From Siderastrea siderea (Eukaryota; Cnidaria; Anthozoa; Scleractinia; Rhizangiidae), in contig OZ034968.1 in NCBI GenBank assembly GCA_964030785.1, forward strand, positions 51,729,730 through 51,793,729: 64,000 bases of DNA, given 5' to 3'. Under the pieces are notes generated by a model, which did no database searches, was not told where the DNA came from, and was given only the letters and a program-made list of their open reading frames with translations. The position numbers and the translations under genes were made by a program. How positions within the stretch are numbered: the stretch's first letter is position 1; the number at the start of each line of letters is the position of its first letter. Positions 32,799 through 42,500 of this stretch are shown one piece after another.

Positions 32799-34599
32799 GT
32801 GATAAAGGTGACATGTGAGACGAGAGGTCTAAAGTAGATGAAGAGGACTGTGAGAGCCATGCTCGAAGCGTGTCTTGGTGGCATTTTTCATCAAGTCTAG
32901 AAATACTGTCTGCAATAACATTGAGCGAGCCTGGGATGTGATCCACTGTCAGGTGAAAACCATAGTACTCTGACAACCAGAACAACTCCCGGAGCCATTC
33001 CATTATGATAGGGCAGGGGGTGGTTCCTTTGTTAACAATTGCTGCTGCAACCTCACTATCTGACTTAATTATAATCCTTTGTCCACACCAATATGGGGCC
33101 CACCGTTTGGCCGCTTGAAGGATCATGAAAGCTTCTTTGTAATTGATATGAAGGGAAAACAAATCCGGGAAGTCTAGTGCCCAGCTAACATATAGCCAAT
33201 CATTTTGCCAACAGCAACCACCACCTGCAGTTGATGCATCAGTATATACTGGTGATGTCATGGGATATTCATCAGGGAATAGGGATTTGTAGTTGAAAAC
33301 AGGGAGTAGGGATGCCCACCACTGAAGGTCTGCTCTTGCTTGGCCATTAAGGTAAACACGGTGGTGAGGGTGGTTTACAGAGTTCATAACAGTGATCAGT
33401 CGCCGCAAAAAGGTCCGACCCCCTCTGACGACTCGAGCAGCCCAGCTAAGTTTTCCCACAAGGCGCTGAAGGTGATGTTTCTGGCACTTGCGTTTAGGTA
33501 AAGTTGAGTTCAATATGTCCAATAGCTCAGTTACACGGTTGCTGGGAAGACGAAGTTCACGACTCACTGTATCAATTTCAACTCCGAGAAAGCATAGTGA
33601 TTGACTGGGTTGAACAACCTTTGACCAGTTTATCCTGAAACCAAGAGACTGAAGCAGACCGATGAGGGTGTCCATGGCGATTTGACACTGCTGCTGACTG
33701 GGTTCTATTATGAGAAAATCATCCAAGTAGGCAAGCACTGTGAAGCCACGTCGGGCCATCATTCTGCAAACTGATTGCGTGAGGCGGTGGAAAATCATGG
33801 GAGATGTTCGAGCACCAAAAGGGAGGCGTTTATCATACAGGAATGTTGCACTGGCAGTGCCTTCAAAATGCCAAGACATACCAGTAACTTTCCAGCTGTT
33901 AGGGTGTGTCCCAACACTTTGGTAGGCATGTTTCAAGTCAATCTTTGCTAACCAGAAACCGGGTTTAGCTTGGCATGCTGCCTCATCAACTGTCACATAT
34001 TTGTAATGGTCAAGGTCCATGTAAGAATTAGCACTTGCTGCAAAGGGTCGGCTACAATCCATTATCATTCTCAGTTCTGAAGAGTCCCTTTTGGGCACGG
34101 CTCCAATAGCATTAACAATGGTGGGAAGTGTTGTCGACGTTGCAAAATGGCCAAGTGAAAGGCCTTTGGACAGTTGCTCCTCAATCTGCTCTTTGGCCCC
34201 AGGTCTGAGTGCTGATTTGTTGTTCTTTGTTAAAGCTGGCAAAACAGTAGCGTCTCGCGGGATCAAGTCAAAACCCTCTTGTACACCAGTGAGAATAAAG
34301 TCTTTGCCCGGATCATTTACTAGTTCTTGGGCCCATATCTCATACTTTAAGTCTGTGGAGATAAAGGCTGCTTCGGGCTGCTGCGCGTCAAAACATAATG
34401 CCCCTGCTGATTGACTGCAAGTAATATCACACTCTGCTGTTCCTAAATTAATGTCGGGGCATACCCCTGCTGTGGCAGATGCAGTCGAGCTATCCCCTGC
34501 AAGTGGCTCCACTGAACAATAATTGTTGGGAAATAGCTCTGCCGGCGAGTATGAGTTTAGGCTTGGGGGTTGGGTGTTGAGGGGGATTGGTGTCTCCAT
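32746..34599 (-). CDS. Reverse transcriptase-RNase H of DIRS/Ngaro-like element
   Basis: This 617-residue protein copies the element RNA and degrades it. The RT core runs from about residue 125 to 340: PKRDSSELRMIMDCSRPF, LAKIDLKHAYQ with the first catalytic Asp, KRLPFGARTSP, and the YLDD box in VLAYLDDFLII. Connection and RNase H follow: VYTDASTAGGG (Asp), INYKEAFMIL (Glu), IKSDSEVAAAIVNKG (Asp) and DHIPGSLNVIADSISR (Asp). All key residues are present and the frame is intact. It overlaps the gag-like frame upstream (43 bases) and the recombinase downstream (53 bases). The arrangement RT-RH then tyrosine recombinase identifies the DIRS order; the split direct repeats favour Ngaro. Confidence 0.88.
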   Translation of the reverse strand: METPIPLNTQPPSLNSYSPAELFPNNYCSVEPLAGDSSTASATAGVCPDINLGTAECDITCSQSAGALCFDAQQPEAAFISTDLKYEIWAQELVNDPGKDFILTGVQEGFDLIPRDATVLPALTKNNKSALRPGAKEQIEEQLSKGLSLGHFATSTTLPTIVNAIGAVPKRDSSELRMIMDCSRPFAASANSYMDLDHYKYVTVDEAACQAKPGFWLAKIDLKHAYQSVGTHPNSWKVTGMSWHFEGTASATFLYDKRLPFGARTSPMIFHRLTQSVCRMMARRGFTVLAYLDDFLIIEPSQQQCQIAMDTLIGLLQSLGFRINWSKVVQPSQSLCFLGVEIDTVSRELRLPSNRVTELLDILNSTLPKRKCQKHHLQRLVGKLSWAARVVRGGRTFLRRLITVMNSVNHPHHRVYLNGQARADLQWWASLLPVFNYKSLFPDEYPMTSPVYTDASTAGGGCCWQNDWLYVSWALDFPDLFSLHINYKEAFMILQAAKRWAPYWCGQRIIIKSDSEVAAAIVNKGTTPCPIIMEWLRELFWLSEYYGFHLTVDHIPGSLNVIADSISRLDEKCHQDTLRAWLSQSSSSTLDLSSHMSPLSLAFLRPRGSVEIGYGSS

Positions 34600-34945
34600 T
34601 GCGGGTGATCACCAAGACACTGCGGTTTAATACACACATGATCGTACTTGCAAGTTGTGCCATAGCTGCAGCCTTGACGCCGTTGAAAATCATAGCACAC
34701 CTGCTTTCCTGTAGCCGGGTTGATGGTGGGCTCTGTTTTGTTTGGAGGGCGGCCTGTTTGTTTTGTTGAGCCAGGCTGGGTGGCATCAGGCTTGTGTAGA
34801 GACTGCTGGTAGATAAATTGGCTCTGAGTGCCCCACTTGCAACCACTAGCAAATTGCATTTGGCGATAAAGGTCGTCGTATTGGACAACACGAGGTATTG
34901 GATAAATCTTGGCCAGCTCTGAAACCTTTGCTATATGAAATGTAA
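34557..34945 (-). pseudogene. Gag-like CCCH zinc-finger ORF, 5' truncated
   Basis: The C-terminal part of the retroelement's first protein, presumed to package its RNA. The open frame runs from about 34,945, where it simply begins in-frame without a good start. ELAKIYPIPRVVQYDDLYRQ resembles the C-terminal gag region of DIRS elements. It then shows a C-x8-C-x5-C-x3-H finger (CYDFQRRQGCSYGTTCKYDH) followed by C-x4-C-x3-H. A methionine at 34,859 could start a 100-residue product. The 5' portion and the A1 repeat are missing, so the element probably cannot complete a full cycle unaided. Confidence 0.6.
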
Positions 34946-35106
34946 TTTATGACATCTGAGGTTGATAGTAAATCACCGTCTTTTATCAGCATGTGCATGA
35001 CAACTTAAACTTGAAAACTTTTCCGAGTCGCCACAAATATATTTTCAGTCAGGTGAAATCAACATCCTGCGCTCTGATCCGCTCTGATCGGTTTAGCGGG
35101 AGCATG
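34946..35106. other. Inner right arm of the 78-bp-IR element
   Basis: Short non-coding stretch between the truncated retroelement and the right 78-bp inverted repeat. It contains CTCTGATCCG and CTCTGATCGG as a short direct repeat. Confidence 0.4.
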
Positions 35107-35272
35107 CGCAGACAACTGTCTCTGGACCCTCTCTCTGCGAGAGCGGAGCGTTGCGTGACAGAGAGAGGGGCCAGAACTGGACTATATTTGCTGAAGACAG
35201 CAGCAAGCAGAATCGACAGAATCAAACATGAGTTACCGTCAAGTGGTCTCAAGCGCCAACCGTAAGACTTAA

Positions 35273-35665
35273 AGGGGCTATGTCACCATTTCTAGTGTCA
35301 CTTTAAAAAGCCAAAGGACATATTTATATCAGTGGGAACCTAAACAGGTGGTTCAGCTTTGTTTAAATTTTTTCTACTAGTGCTCTAAGAGTATTAAAAC
35401 ATGTGTCCAGAATCCTTCAGCAGCAGAAGACCTGGCTGGAAATGGATTGCAGCTTGAAAAAAGTTAGGCTAATGCTTTCAAGTTTATCGTTGTGTCTTGG
35501 TGAACTCAAAAAAACTCTGATTATGATATATTCTTTCTTCGCAAATTCACTTGATATCTTTCTTTTAGTGTTCTATAAGCTGATGCTGTGTCTGAGAAAG
35601 GTAGTAAGTTTTAATGTAGGGCAGTTTTGACCCAAGAACGTCGAAATCTCCATGACATAGCCCCT
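35273..35665. mobile_element. MITE with AGGGGCTATGTCA termini, TTAA flanks
   Basis: 393 bp with perfect inverted termini AGGGGCTATGTCA and TGACATAGCCCCT. TTAA stands at 35,269-35,272 and 35,666-35,669. No coding capacity. It is inside the ATACAG-flanked element but outside the 78-bp-IR element. Confidence 0.75.
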
Positions 35666-36163
35666 TTAAGGTCCTTTAATTGACACCAAGAAAACCCTCC
35701 ACGTGCAGCCTGAAGTTATTGAAGCTCTCAATTAAATAATATTCTTGAGCGAAAACGCTTGATATCTTCGGCATTACACAGCACAAATGGATGCCATGCC
35801 ACGTTTGCCAAGGTCGAAGGTCAGGAGAGACCCTGGAATGATTATATAAAGTCGCAGATACAGCGCAGGCTCAGGGCTTGTCACGAAAATCAGTCACGCA
35901 GCAGACTAAAAACTACAACAATGGCCGGAAGGTCTTAGCAGGGTCGAAAATCGACTCAAAAATGATTTAAACAAAGTACGGGCAAACTCAATTTTTTTAT
36001 TTACACACAAAAAACGTTCAAAATTTGTCTTTTATGTACTGCATACGCTAAGAAAACGGCTTCCTTTTATACGATAGTCGGCTCGTATTTTGTTATTTAT
36101 ATACGGTTACGATAACAAAAACCCATTGTTATACGCTAGTCAGTTAACACCATTGACACCCTC

Positions 36164-36169
36164 ATACAG
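36164..36169. repeat. Target-site duplication ATACAG, right copy
   Basis: Directly abuts the right terminus CCATTGACACCCTC of the 6.2-kb element. Confidence 0.75.
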
Positions 36170-36231
36170 GTTGGTTGGTCTCAGGGGAATGCCTCCAATG
36201 CCTTCCCTGGAATTGCATGAGGGCTAACGCT
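36170..36231 (-). pseudogene. Penelope-like RT fragment, 5' part
   Basis: The minus strand reads GGIPLRPTNLYW into the junction; P-L-R-P is the conserved RT segment just before motif A in Penelope-like elements. Removing the 29,967-36,163 insertion and one ATACAG places this directly upstream of the 29,590-29,960 fragment at roughly the spacing expected, with one extra frameshift. The remnant is too short for family assignment. Confidence 0.45.
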
Positions 36232-38374
36232 CAAAAGTTGAATCTGTGATTTGCATAGTTCTTTCTCTTTACTGTCATCACACTTCTGAGGACTAAAGCA
36301 CACAACTCGCCTGTTTTCCTCTCACTCTTGAATACTGAAATCAGAGTATCTGCTTCTAGAGGGTGGGACCATCATTTCAGACACTTTATGAACGTACCCT
36401 TCAACATCTATCAGCCTTATAGAGTTGCTAGAACCAGAAGAGTTTGTTCTTACAGCCATTTTGATGTGCAGAAGTCAAGCAGAAGAGACTAACAGAAAGC
36501 ACGTAATATGCGCACACGCCTATAAAGGAACAATAGCACCCAGTCTCCCACCAAGATTAATAATGTATACAATGTTACCGGGACTACTGGCCAGTAACTT
36601 TTGACGTGTTTATACTTTAAACCACTAAAAAAACACAAAACAAAAGAAAAAGAACCATAACAAAATCGCGCTATCTTGAGGCAACAAGCCTGGTTAACCC
36701 ATTGACACCTGAACTGCCTGTAACTGCCATGCTGCATTCATGTTCTGCATGAAGGACACTTTATCCCCTGCCTCCTCTGCTATATGTAGGTTTTTTTTAA
36801 CTCTAAGGCTGTCAATTGTTTAGGAGCCATAAACCAATCAGAAACTGTCTTCTGCGCATATATTTATGAATTTTATGGGGTAGTGGAAAGGCGGCTTTTT
36901 AACTGACCACGTGGAGTTTGCAGCCAAAGAAAATGGCAATGCACACGGATCAGTCCTAGATTTTCAGGATGCATTTTACTGCTCTGAAAATTGAGATACT
37001 CCTGTTCTGAAGTTCAAAATGGAAATAAATCACCCTGAAGAATAACTGACCTTCAAAAAGGAGGACATGGAGGTCTTTAAAGTGACGAAAAGCAGTTTCC
37101 CATGAGATTCCTTTGATTTGCAAGAGACAACCTAAAGTTTGCTCAAAAATTTAAACTGAACTGCAGACTTCAAATCGATTTTGCAAGACCTGGGAAAACA
37201 CTACAGTATGGTAAATGTTGTTGTTGAATGTTGATATGCTTTTTAAAAATTGTTTGACTGATTGTTTGCCCTAGATTCGTGTAATTTTGTAATTTTGTTG
37301 CCTAGGCCGTTCAACTTCCGATCAAGCCATCGCCATAAACACAGCTGAAGTGTTTGCAAAAATTACATGTGTGTGTGCATGCAAGCAAGAAAATCGAAAG
37401 TTTTTTTGCTTCTTAAAGCAAATGTATTGTTTATCTGAATAAAATTTTTGGCTGGAAAAGCTTTTCTCAAGTATTATGTTGTTTTTAATTGATAGTTGGG
37501 TTCGGGAAGCAGTAGTTTGTAAACATGGACTAATTTGCATAACCAGGTTGAACTTTGATATACAAGCAGCTTTCATCAACTTGCAGAAAATTTCAGCATT
37601 TTCATTTTCAAGGTTGTTTTCTGGTTAATATTTGATACGTAACCATAGTTTTTTATCTCAGAATATATTTCTTTGACTATTCCAGTGTAATTAATTTGGG
37701 AAGCCTATAACGTTTAGTTATCTACTGCACATTTGGGCAATTTTTCCTACTCTTGACAAATTTTAATTTATGTAAAACACTCAGGAGTCAATGGCTAATA
37801 AAAGGTTTATTCTTGCGAAGCGAGACCCACCCCATGGAGCCACTTTATTATTTTGTGTACCCAAGAGCTCAGACAACTGATTTACCCATGCACCCACATG
37901 TCTATTTACTTCGTTAGATTGGATTAGTGGTTTAATACATAGCTCGATTGAAGCCATTTTATTTTAATATGTAAATTTATACTGTGGTCAGCATGTCACA
38001 AATAAAGCTTTGCCACGTTCCTGACCCTCACATTTATGCCAGTTACATGAGCAAACTTTTTCCAGAAACTCAAAGCTGATCAATTCACTCAAAATGTATC
38101 TCTGCAGGCTACTTCTCTAGAACGTTTCTTATTCATGAGTTGGCTCATCAGACTCTTTGATTTTTACTCCGCCATCAGGACGGGGTGTAGTAACACCCAT
38201 TTTTTTCCGTTTGTTTCTAGGTCACTTGCCCCATACCTCGGGTTTCCACTCGGCCAAACAAATGCTCGTCACGTCTTTACTACACAGGCTTGGGCTTGTA
38301 TCTTGAGTGACCGTAATATATTTTGCACCCAAGGGAAGGGAGAACAATGGTGCGGTCCAATGCCTCTGGGGTTA
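36232..38374. other. Intergenic, no gene
   Basis: No supportable gene. TTAACCCATTGACACCTG at 36,694-36,711 has the look of a transposon terminus next to TTAA and recurs at 44,256, but no partner end was found nearby. Confidence 0.5.
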
Positions 38375-39095
38375 TTCTTGTTTCAGAAAATAAGCTCAAA
38401 ACTGCATGGAAATGTTTCGTTACTCCTTAGGTTTCCAAAGGAACCAAAATCATTTCAATCCGTTTGGTAGAACAGAAGAAAGTAATTTTCAAAGTGTACG
38501 TTCTGATCCCCTGAATGCTCAAGACGAGGTATGTCTTTTTGAATGTGTGAGAGCATGTTTTTTTTTCATTTTCAATGCTTCATTTTCTACGTTTTATGAC
38601 TCCTTAGCTTTCCAAAGAGACCAAAATCATTTCAGTTCACTTGTTAGAAATGGAGTTATGGTTTTTTAAAAGTTTATCTGTTAATGCTATTATAGGGCTG
38701 CATTATTTTAACACACGAGCTTAGCTACACGCTGATGAATTTCAATTGTAAACACTCTAGAGATAAAAAAAACATTGTAAAAAAAGAATGAAAATTCTAA
38801 TTGTGGAAGATACTTTGTAAACGTACATTGTTATCGTGAGAAGCTTTAAAACCGTCTGATGATGTTCAAGACAAGGTGAATGTGCAGCAGCATTTTTTCA
38901 GAAAAAAGCTTAAAGCCGTGTCAAAATGTTTCATTTTCTAAGTTTTATGACTCCTTAGCTTTGCAAAAAGACCAAAATCATTTCAATCCATTTGGTAGAA
39001 CAGAAAAAATTAATTTTCAAATTTCATCTGTTCTGACCCCCTGAATGGTCAGGACACTGTGTGTGTTTTTGAATGTGTGAAAGCATTTTTTCAGG
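38375..39095. repeat. Degenerate repeat units
   Basis: Three related segments begin near 38,400, 38,575 and 38,930. Each contains ACTCCTTAG, TTTCCAAA or TTTGCAAA, and ACCAAAATCATTTCA. Two continue through TTTGGTAGAACAGA to CCCCTGAATG and TTTTTGAATGTGTGA. They look like an old tandem or dispersed repeat, not exons, since frames are broken. Confidence 0.5.
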
Positions 39096-39829
39096 ATAAC
39101 AAAAACCACGTCAATGAGGAGGCGTCCCAAACTTATCAGTAAACTGCAGAACACTGGAACTAAATTTTCACCTGATGTCCATATCAGATTGTTTTGAACT
39201 ATCCTGAGAAAATGAATTTTAACAGAATTACTTACTGATGTTTACGTTGAATCATAAATGCAAAAAAATTATTTTTACAACGTTTAAAAATCAACCACCA
39301 GAAATCTTTATGAAACTAAGTGGAGCAGTGCGATCGGTTCGTTTGGCAGTACAAAAGCTTGAGCATTGTATTTTCACTTGTGTACTTCTTTCCAAAACTC
39401 CTTCGAAATGCTAGTGTGCGTTCTTGCATGCTTAGTGTGTTGTGTCAGTTCGCATGCTGTGTTATTTCAGATGACACAGGAAAAAACACACGTAAGTAAA
39501 TACTGTACTAAAAGAAAAGATAGGAGAGTCTCTCCTTTTAAGCTTGTGGTCCGTCTCTGCCTCCAATTTAAGTACTCGATTTCACATGTCCTACTTGCTC
39601 TATCCTTCATTAAGTTAACACTGATTTAAATGGTCTCTAGGTACTCTATCTCATTCATTCTGAGACTGCCTTCAGGCGATGTCTTTACAAAACTTTTACC
39701 ATCCAATGTCCACACGCTCAAGAATAAACCATCTCTTTGCATTTCATTTCCTCGATAGGAAGTGTGGTTTTCATTCAGGAAAATCTGAGTAGCTTCTGCA
39801 CGTGTTACAGTGGACGAAGAGAGGAATAT
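39096..39829. other. Intergenic, no gene
   Basis: No supportable feature; short frames only. Confidence 0.45.
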
Positions 39830-39849
39830 ATTTAAAATACATTTTTTGA

Positions 39850-40270
39850 GTTTGCTCTTGCTTTCACTTTATGGCTGATGAATTTAATGATAATAGGTTT
39901 GGTATCTTTACTTGGCAGCTTATGACTGATTTCAATGTCTTGTGATAGAACAGGCACTTCGAGGACTTCTGCCAGTTTTTAGCACAACCTCTTCGGTAGA
40001 GGTATAAGCATTCTCAGGAATTCCATTTATTTCTAAGTTTTCCTTTCTTGTACATTGTTCTAGCTGATCTTGTAGGATGCAAAGTTCACCAATTTCTTCT
40101 TTCTGCTTTTTTATGTGCTTTTTAGTAGCAACAAGTTCTTGCTTCGTATTTCCACATTGCTTCTTAATGCTGGCCAATGTCATTTTGATAAACGCTATTT
40201 CTGCCTTCTGCGCAAGAACAGTTTCTTTCAGTTCAGCCAATTCTTTTATAGTTTGTTTATTCCCCATCAA
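39850..40270 (-). pseudogene. LINE ORF1-like fragment with frameshift
   Basis: The minus-strand start at 40,270 gives a coiled coil (TIKELAELKETVLAQKAEIAF through KKHIKKQKEEIGEL). LEQCTRKENLEINGIPENAY, the beginning of the ORF1p RRM, follows. After VVLK the frame breaks at an A-run near 39,982. The homologous reading (IEISHKLPSKDTKPIIIKFISHK) continues in another phase to about 39,850. It is a third ORF1 lineage in the window, different from those at 5.4-6.6 kb. No RT follows. Confidence 0.6.
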
Positions 40271-40497
40271 GATATTAAATCTCTGCGCGGGTTGGCTCGC
40301 CTTTTATTTCAAACCTTTCTTCTTCAGAAGTGATGTCTTTGGGATCCTTCAAAGCCGCTTATTGGTTTGCTTCAGTGCTCTAGCTTCCTCTGTAGTCGAA
40401 CCACGGGCTCCATGTTTGTGTTTGTTCAGCACGGGCTCCTATTTTGTGTTTGTGTTTGTTTGTGAATTCAACAGTTGATTGATCTACTTGTTGCACA

Positions 40498-40955
40498 ATG
40501 TGTGACAAAGTTCAAAGTTCAAAGTTTATTATTCAATTTTGTAAGTGAAATAAAAAGGACTACACTATCCCGCAAATAGCAGTAGCTGGTCTGGGCAGGT
40601 AGTGTTTACATTAGTATAGAACGGAAGAAGTCAAGTGACAAATAAACATATATAAATAAAGAAATTACAGAAAGCAAGTCAAGTAATTAACATAAAAAAT
40701 ATATACATATGTGAAAAAAGAAAGAAATTACAAATAAGTAAATAAATAAATAAGGATGCACATGACATGGTAATGCTATTTTAGTAAAGCATGACATACA
40801 CGTGTGGCCACACAGTTCTCCCATTGTAAGACTAAAATGAATATTTCTCACTTTGTAGATGATGGCTATACGAAGAAAACGATCACCTAAAAAGTATTTC
40901 CAGTGCTTGGAAAGAAAGCTGGAGCCAGATTGTTGGCCGTTTGGCTGTTTCATTA
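40498..40955 (-). mobile_element. Possible retroposon 3' end
   Basis: On the minus strand this segment ends in TTTGAACTTTGAACTTTG, a short iterated tail of the kind left by LINE or SINE insertions, and is preceded by A/T-rich sequence with AAATAAATAAAT near 40,738. No coding part is attached. Low support. Confidence 0.3.
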
Positions 40956-40963
40956 CAACGAGT

Positions 40964-41040
40964 AACCACGAGTAACCACTGATAATATATAATGAAATCC
41001 TTAAAGATTTTTAATATTTGACTTGGTTACTCGTGGTTAC
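40964..41040. repeat. Inverted repeat AGTAACCACGAGTAAC
   Basis: AGTAACCACGAGTAACCAC at about 40,960-40,980 pairs with GTTACTCGTGGTTACT at about 41,025-41,040 across an AT-rich loop of about 45 bp. It could extrude a cruciform or mark the ends of a tiny fold-back element. Confidence 0.7.
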
Positions 41041-41269
41041 TTGTCAAAATGTTGCTTTTTTGCTAGAAATCATCTTGCATGTCATCTTAAGAAAAACAAA
41101 AACTGCAAAGCATGCTTCACTGGCATACAAATTTTGTTTTCTCTTGAGAAATCTGTGCGTGTGACTTCAATTATAGAATTCCACCACTTAATGTCATCAT
41201 GCTCTCCATGTCAGACACGTCTGGTGTGTCAGTTCTCTCGAGCGGGTTGTTTTCATTTTTGTCTCTTCT

Positions 41270-42500
41270 GGAGAAGTGAAGAGTATTCTTGATGCCATCT
41301 GGTTCAAAATTGGTTGGCCAGATATTGGACATGATGTAACCTCTTGCGTGAATACGAATCTAGCTGTTAGAAACTTCCTGGCGGGGCTAGCACAACCTCA
41401 CTCTTTGATATCAGTAGACGGTTGTTATGGGTTCTGCTGACTCAGGTTTTTTCACTGTGAGGGGCCTACTGTTAACAGAGGTCTTCTGTCATTAAAGTGC
41501 GTAAAGCCTCATCATCTAGCTGAGTGCCTTGCTCTTACAACAAAACTGAGACAATGGATCTGACTTTCCTGATGAGACATTCCCAGATAACACCCATGTG
41601 GCAGCAGGCACACTCATGTTGAAGTCTATCCAATTGCAGTCCTATGTCAAGAGGAAGTCTTTGATGGGATCACGGTTGAGCTCTTGTAAAGTTTCAGCAA
41701 GTTCGTTTCTGGCACCTTAAAAAATGTGCCCAATCCAAATGCCATGCCACTTGATGAAGCAGCGCAGTGCACTTGTGAAAGAAGCTGCTTCCATCGCATT
41801 GACAGTTTCTAGGTGGACAGCATGGGGTGCCAGACATGTGAGGATGAGGCCATACCTCTTCACAGTCCTTCTGTGATGTAAAAGGGGCCAAACATGTCCA
41901 TGCCTGTGTACTGGAAATGGGGTGTCTGCGTAATACGCTCCTCTGGTAGGTTAGCCATCTTTTGGGTGAGTGGTCGACTGCAAAATCTTGGCAGGTGACA
42001 CACTTTGAAATTACTTGTCCAACTATGGACCGTCCATCCATGATCCAATGTGCAGCCTGACAAATTGCATTGTGAGTGATTCCACGCCCTTGGTGGTGGC
42101 CAATCACTGTATGGAAGTGTCACATGATGAGATCTGTTAGATGGCTGCCCTTTGGTGTGATCAAGGGATGCTTAACTTTGTGGGGTACAGCTTTTTTTTT
42201 GTAATTTGGTATTTTTTATTTCTATATGCAAGAAAGAGTTACGATTACAATTACAATACAGAAAAAGACTACTTTTACAGGTACAATTAACGTTGCAGTT
42301 TTACACAAAAAAGGGAAAGAAAGCTTTATGTACACAATCGTTACTACTACTCATGGGATACAGCTGCTCATCTACGTGACTGCCAACTCTGAGGAGTCCA
42401 TTTTCATCCATAAATGGATCCAATTTGTACAAACTACTTATCTTCTTCACAATCTCCAGTTTCACGATCCTGAAACATGCTTGAGTTTCCATCAAGATTC
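41270..42500 (-). pseudogene. BEL/Pao retrotransposon integrase remnant
   Basis: A decayed segment of a BEL/Pao pol gene. Read downward from 42,500 it shows KKISSLYKLDPFMDENGLLR, then the zinc-binding region (HHQGRGITHNAICQAAHWIM ... ISKCVTC), then in another frame KMANLPEERITQTPHFQYTG and MDMFGPFYI with a catalytic Asp. Below 41,690 come an E-L-x-E-T-L-Q-E-L-N segment, then in shifting frames PAA, DDEALRTLMTE and LHHVQYLANQF. The order matches the Pao integrase core and C-terminus. Multiple frameshifts and stops make it inactive. No LTRs were identified. Confidence 0.65.

Larger units (their letters stand above)
30323..35184. mobile_element. Nested element with 78-bp inverted repeats
   Basis: 30,323-30,400 and 35,107-35,184 are reverse complements with four mismatches in 78. 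Flanking them are TATTTGTTG (30,314-30,322) and TATTTGCTG (35,185-35,193), a 9-bp duplication with one difference. Long inverted repeats and a 9-bp duplication fit Mutator-like elements, although no MULE transposase is present. Each inverted repeat is itself a hairpin (CCCTCTCTCTG/CAGAGAGAGGG). It lies inside the ATACAG-flanked element and encloses the DIRS-like retroelement. Confidence 0.65.
29967..36163. mobile_element. 6.2-kb DNA element with 6-bp TSD, outer shell of nest
   Basis: Termini GAGGGTGTCAATGG and CCATTGACACCCTC are perfect 14-bp inverted repeats flanked by ATACAG. The left arm carries a 30-bp tandem repeat (TAGTCAGTWAACAG, at 29,991, 30,021, 30,051 and about 30,079), and the right arm has a related TAGTCAGTTAACA near 36,137. 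No transposase belonging to this shell was found. Everything large inside it is other elements: a 78-bp-IR element, a DIRS-like retroelement and a TTAA MITE. The Penelope-like RT reading resumes across the gap, supporting the boundaries. Confidence 0.7.

Noticed and set aside
32057..34414. Frames of 60-118 codons overlapping the DIRS-like genes
   Set aside because: They are shadows of the RT-RNase H and recombinase frames in other phases or strands.
38135..38669. Two overlapping plus-strand frames of 87 and 111 codons
   Set aside because: They cover degenerate repeat units whose copies do not keep the frame open.
40077..40478. 133-codon plus-strand Phe-rich frame
   Set aside because: It is antisense to the LINE ORF1 coiled coil; the Phe/Ser richness mirrors Lys/Glu codons.
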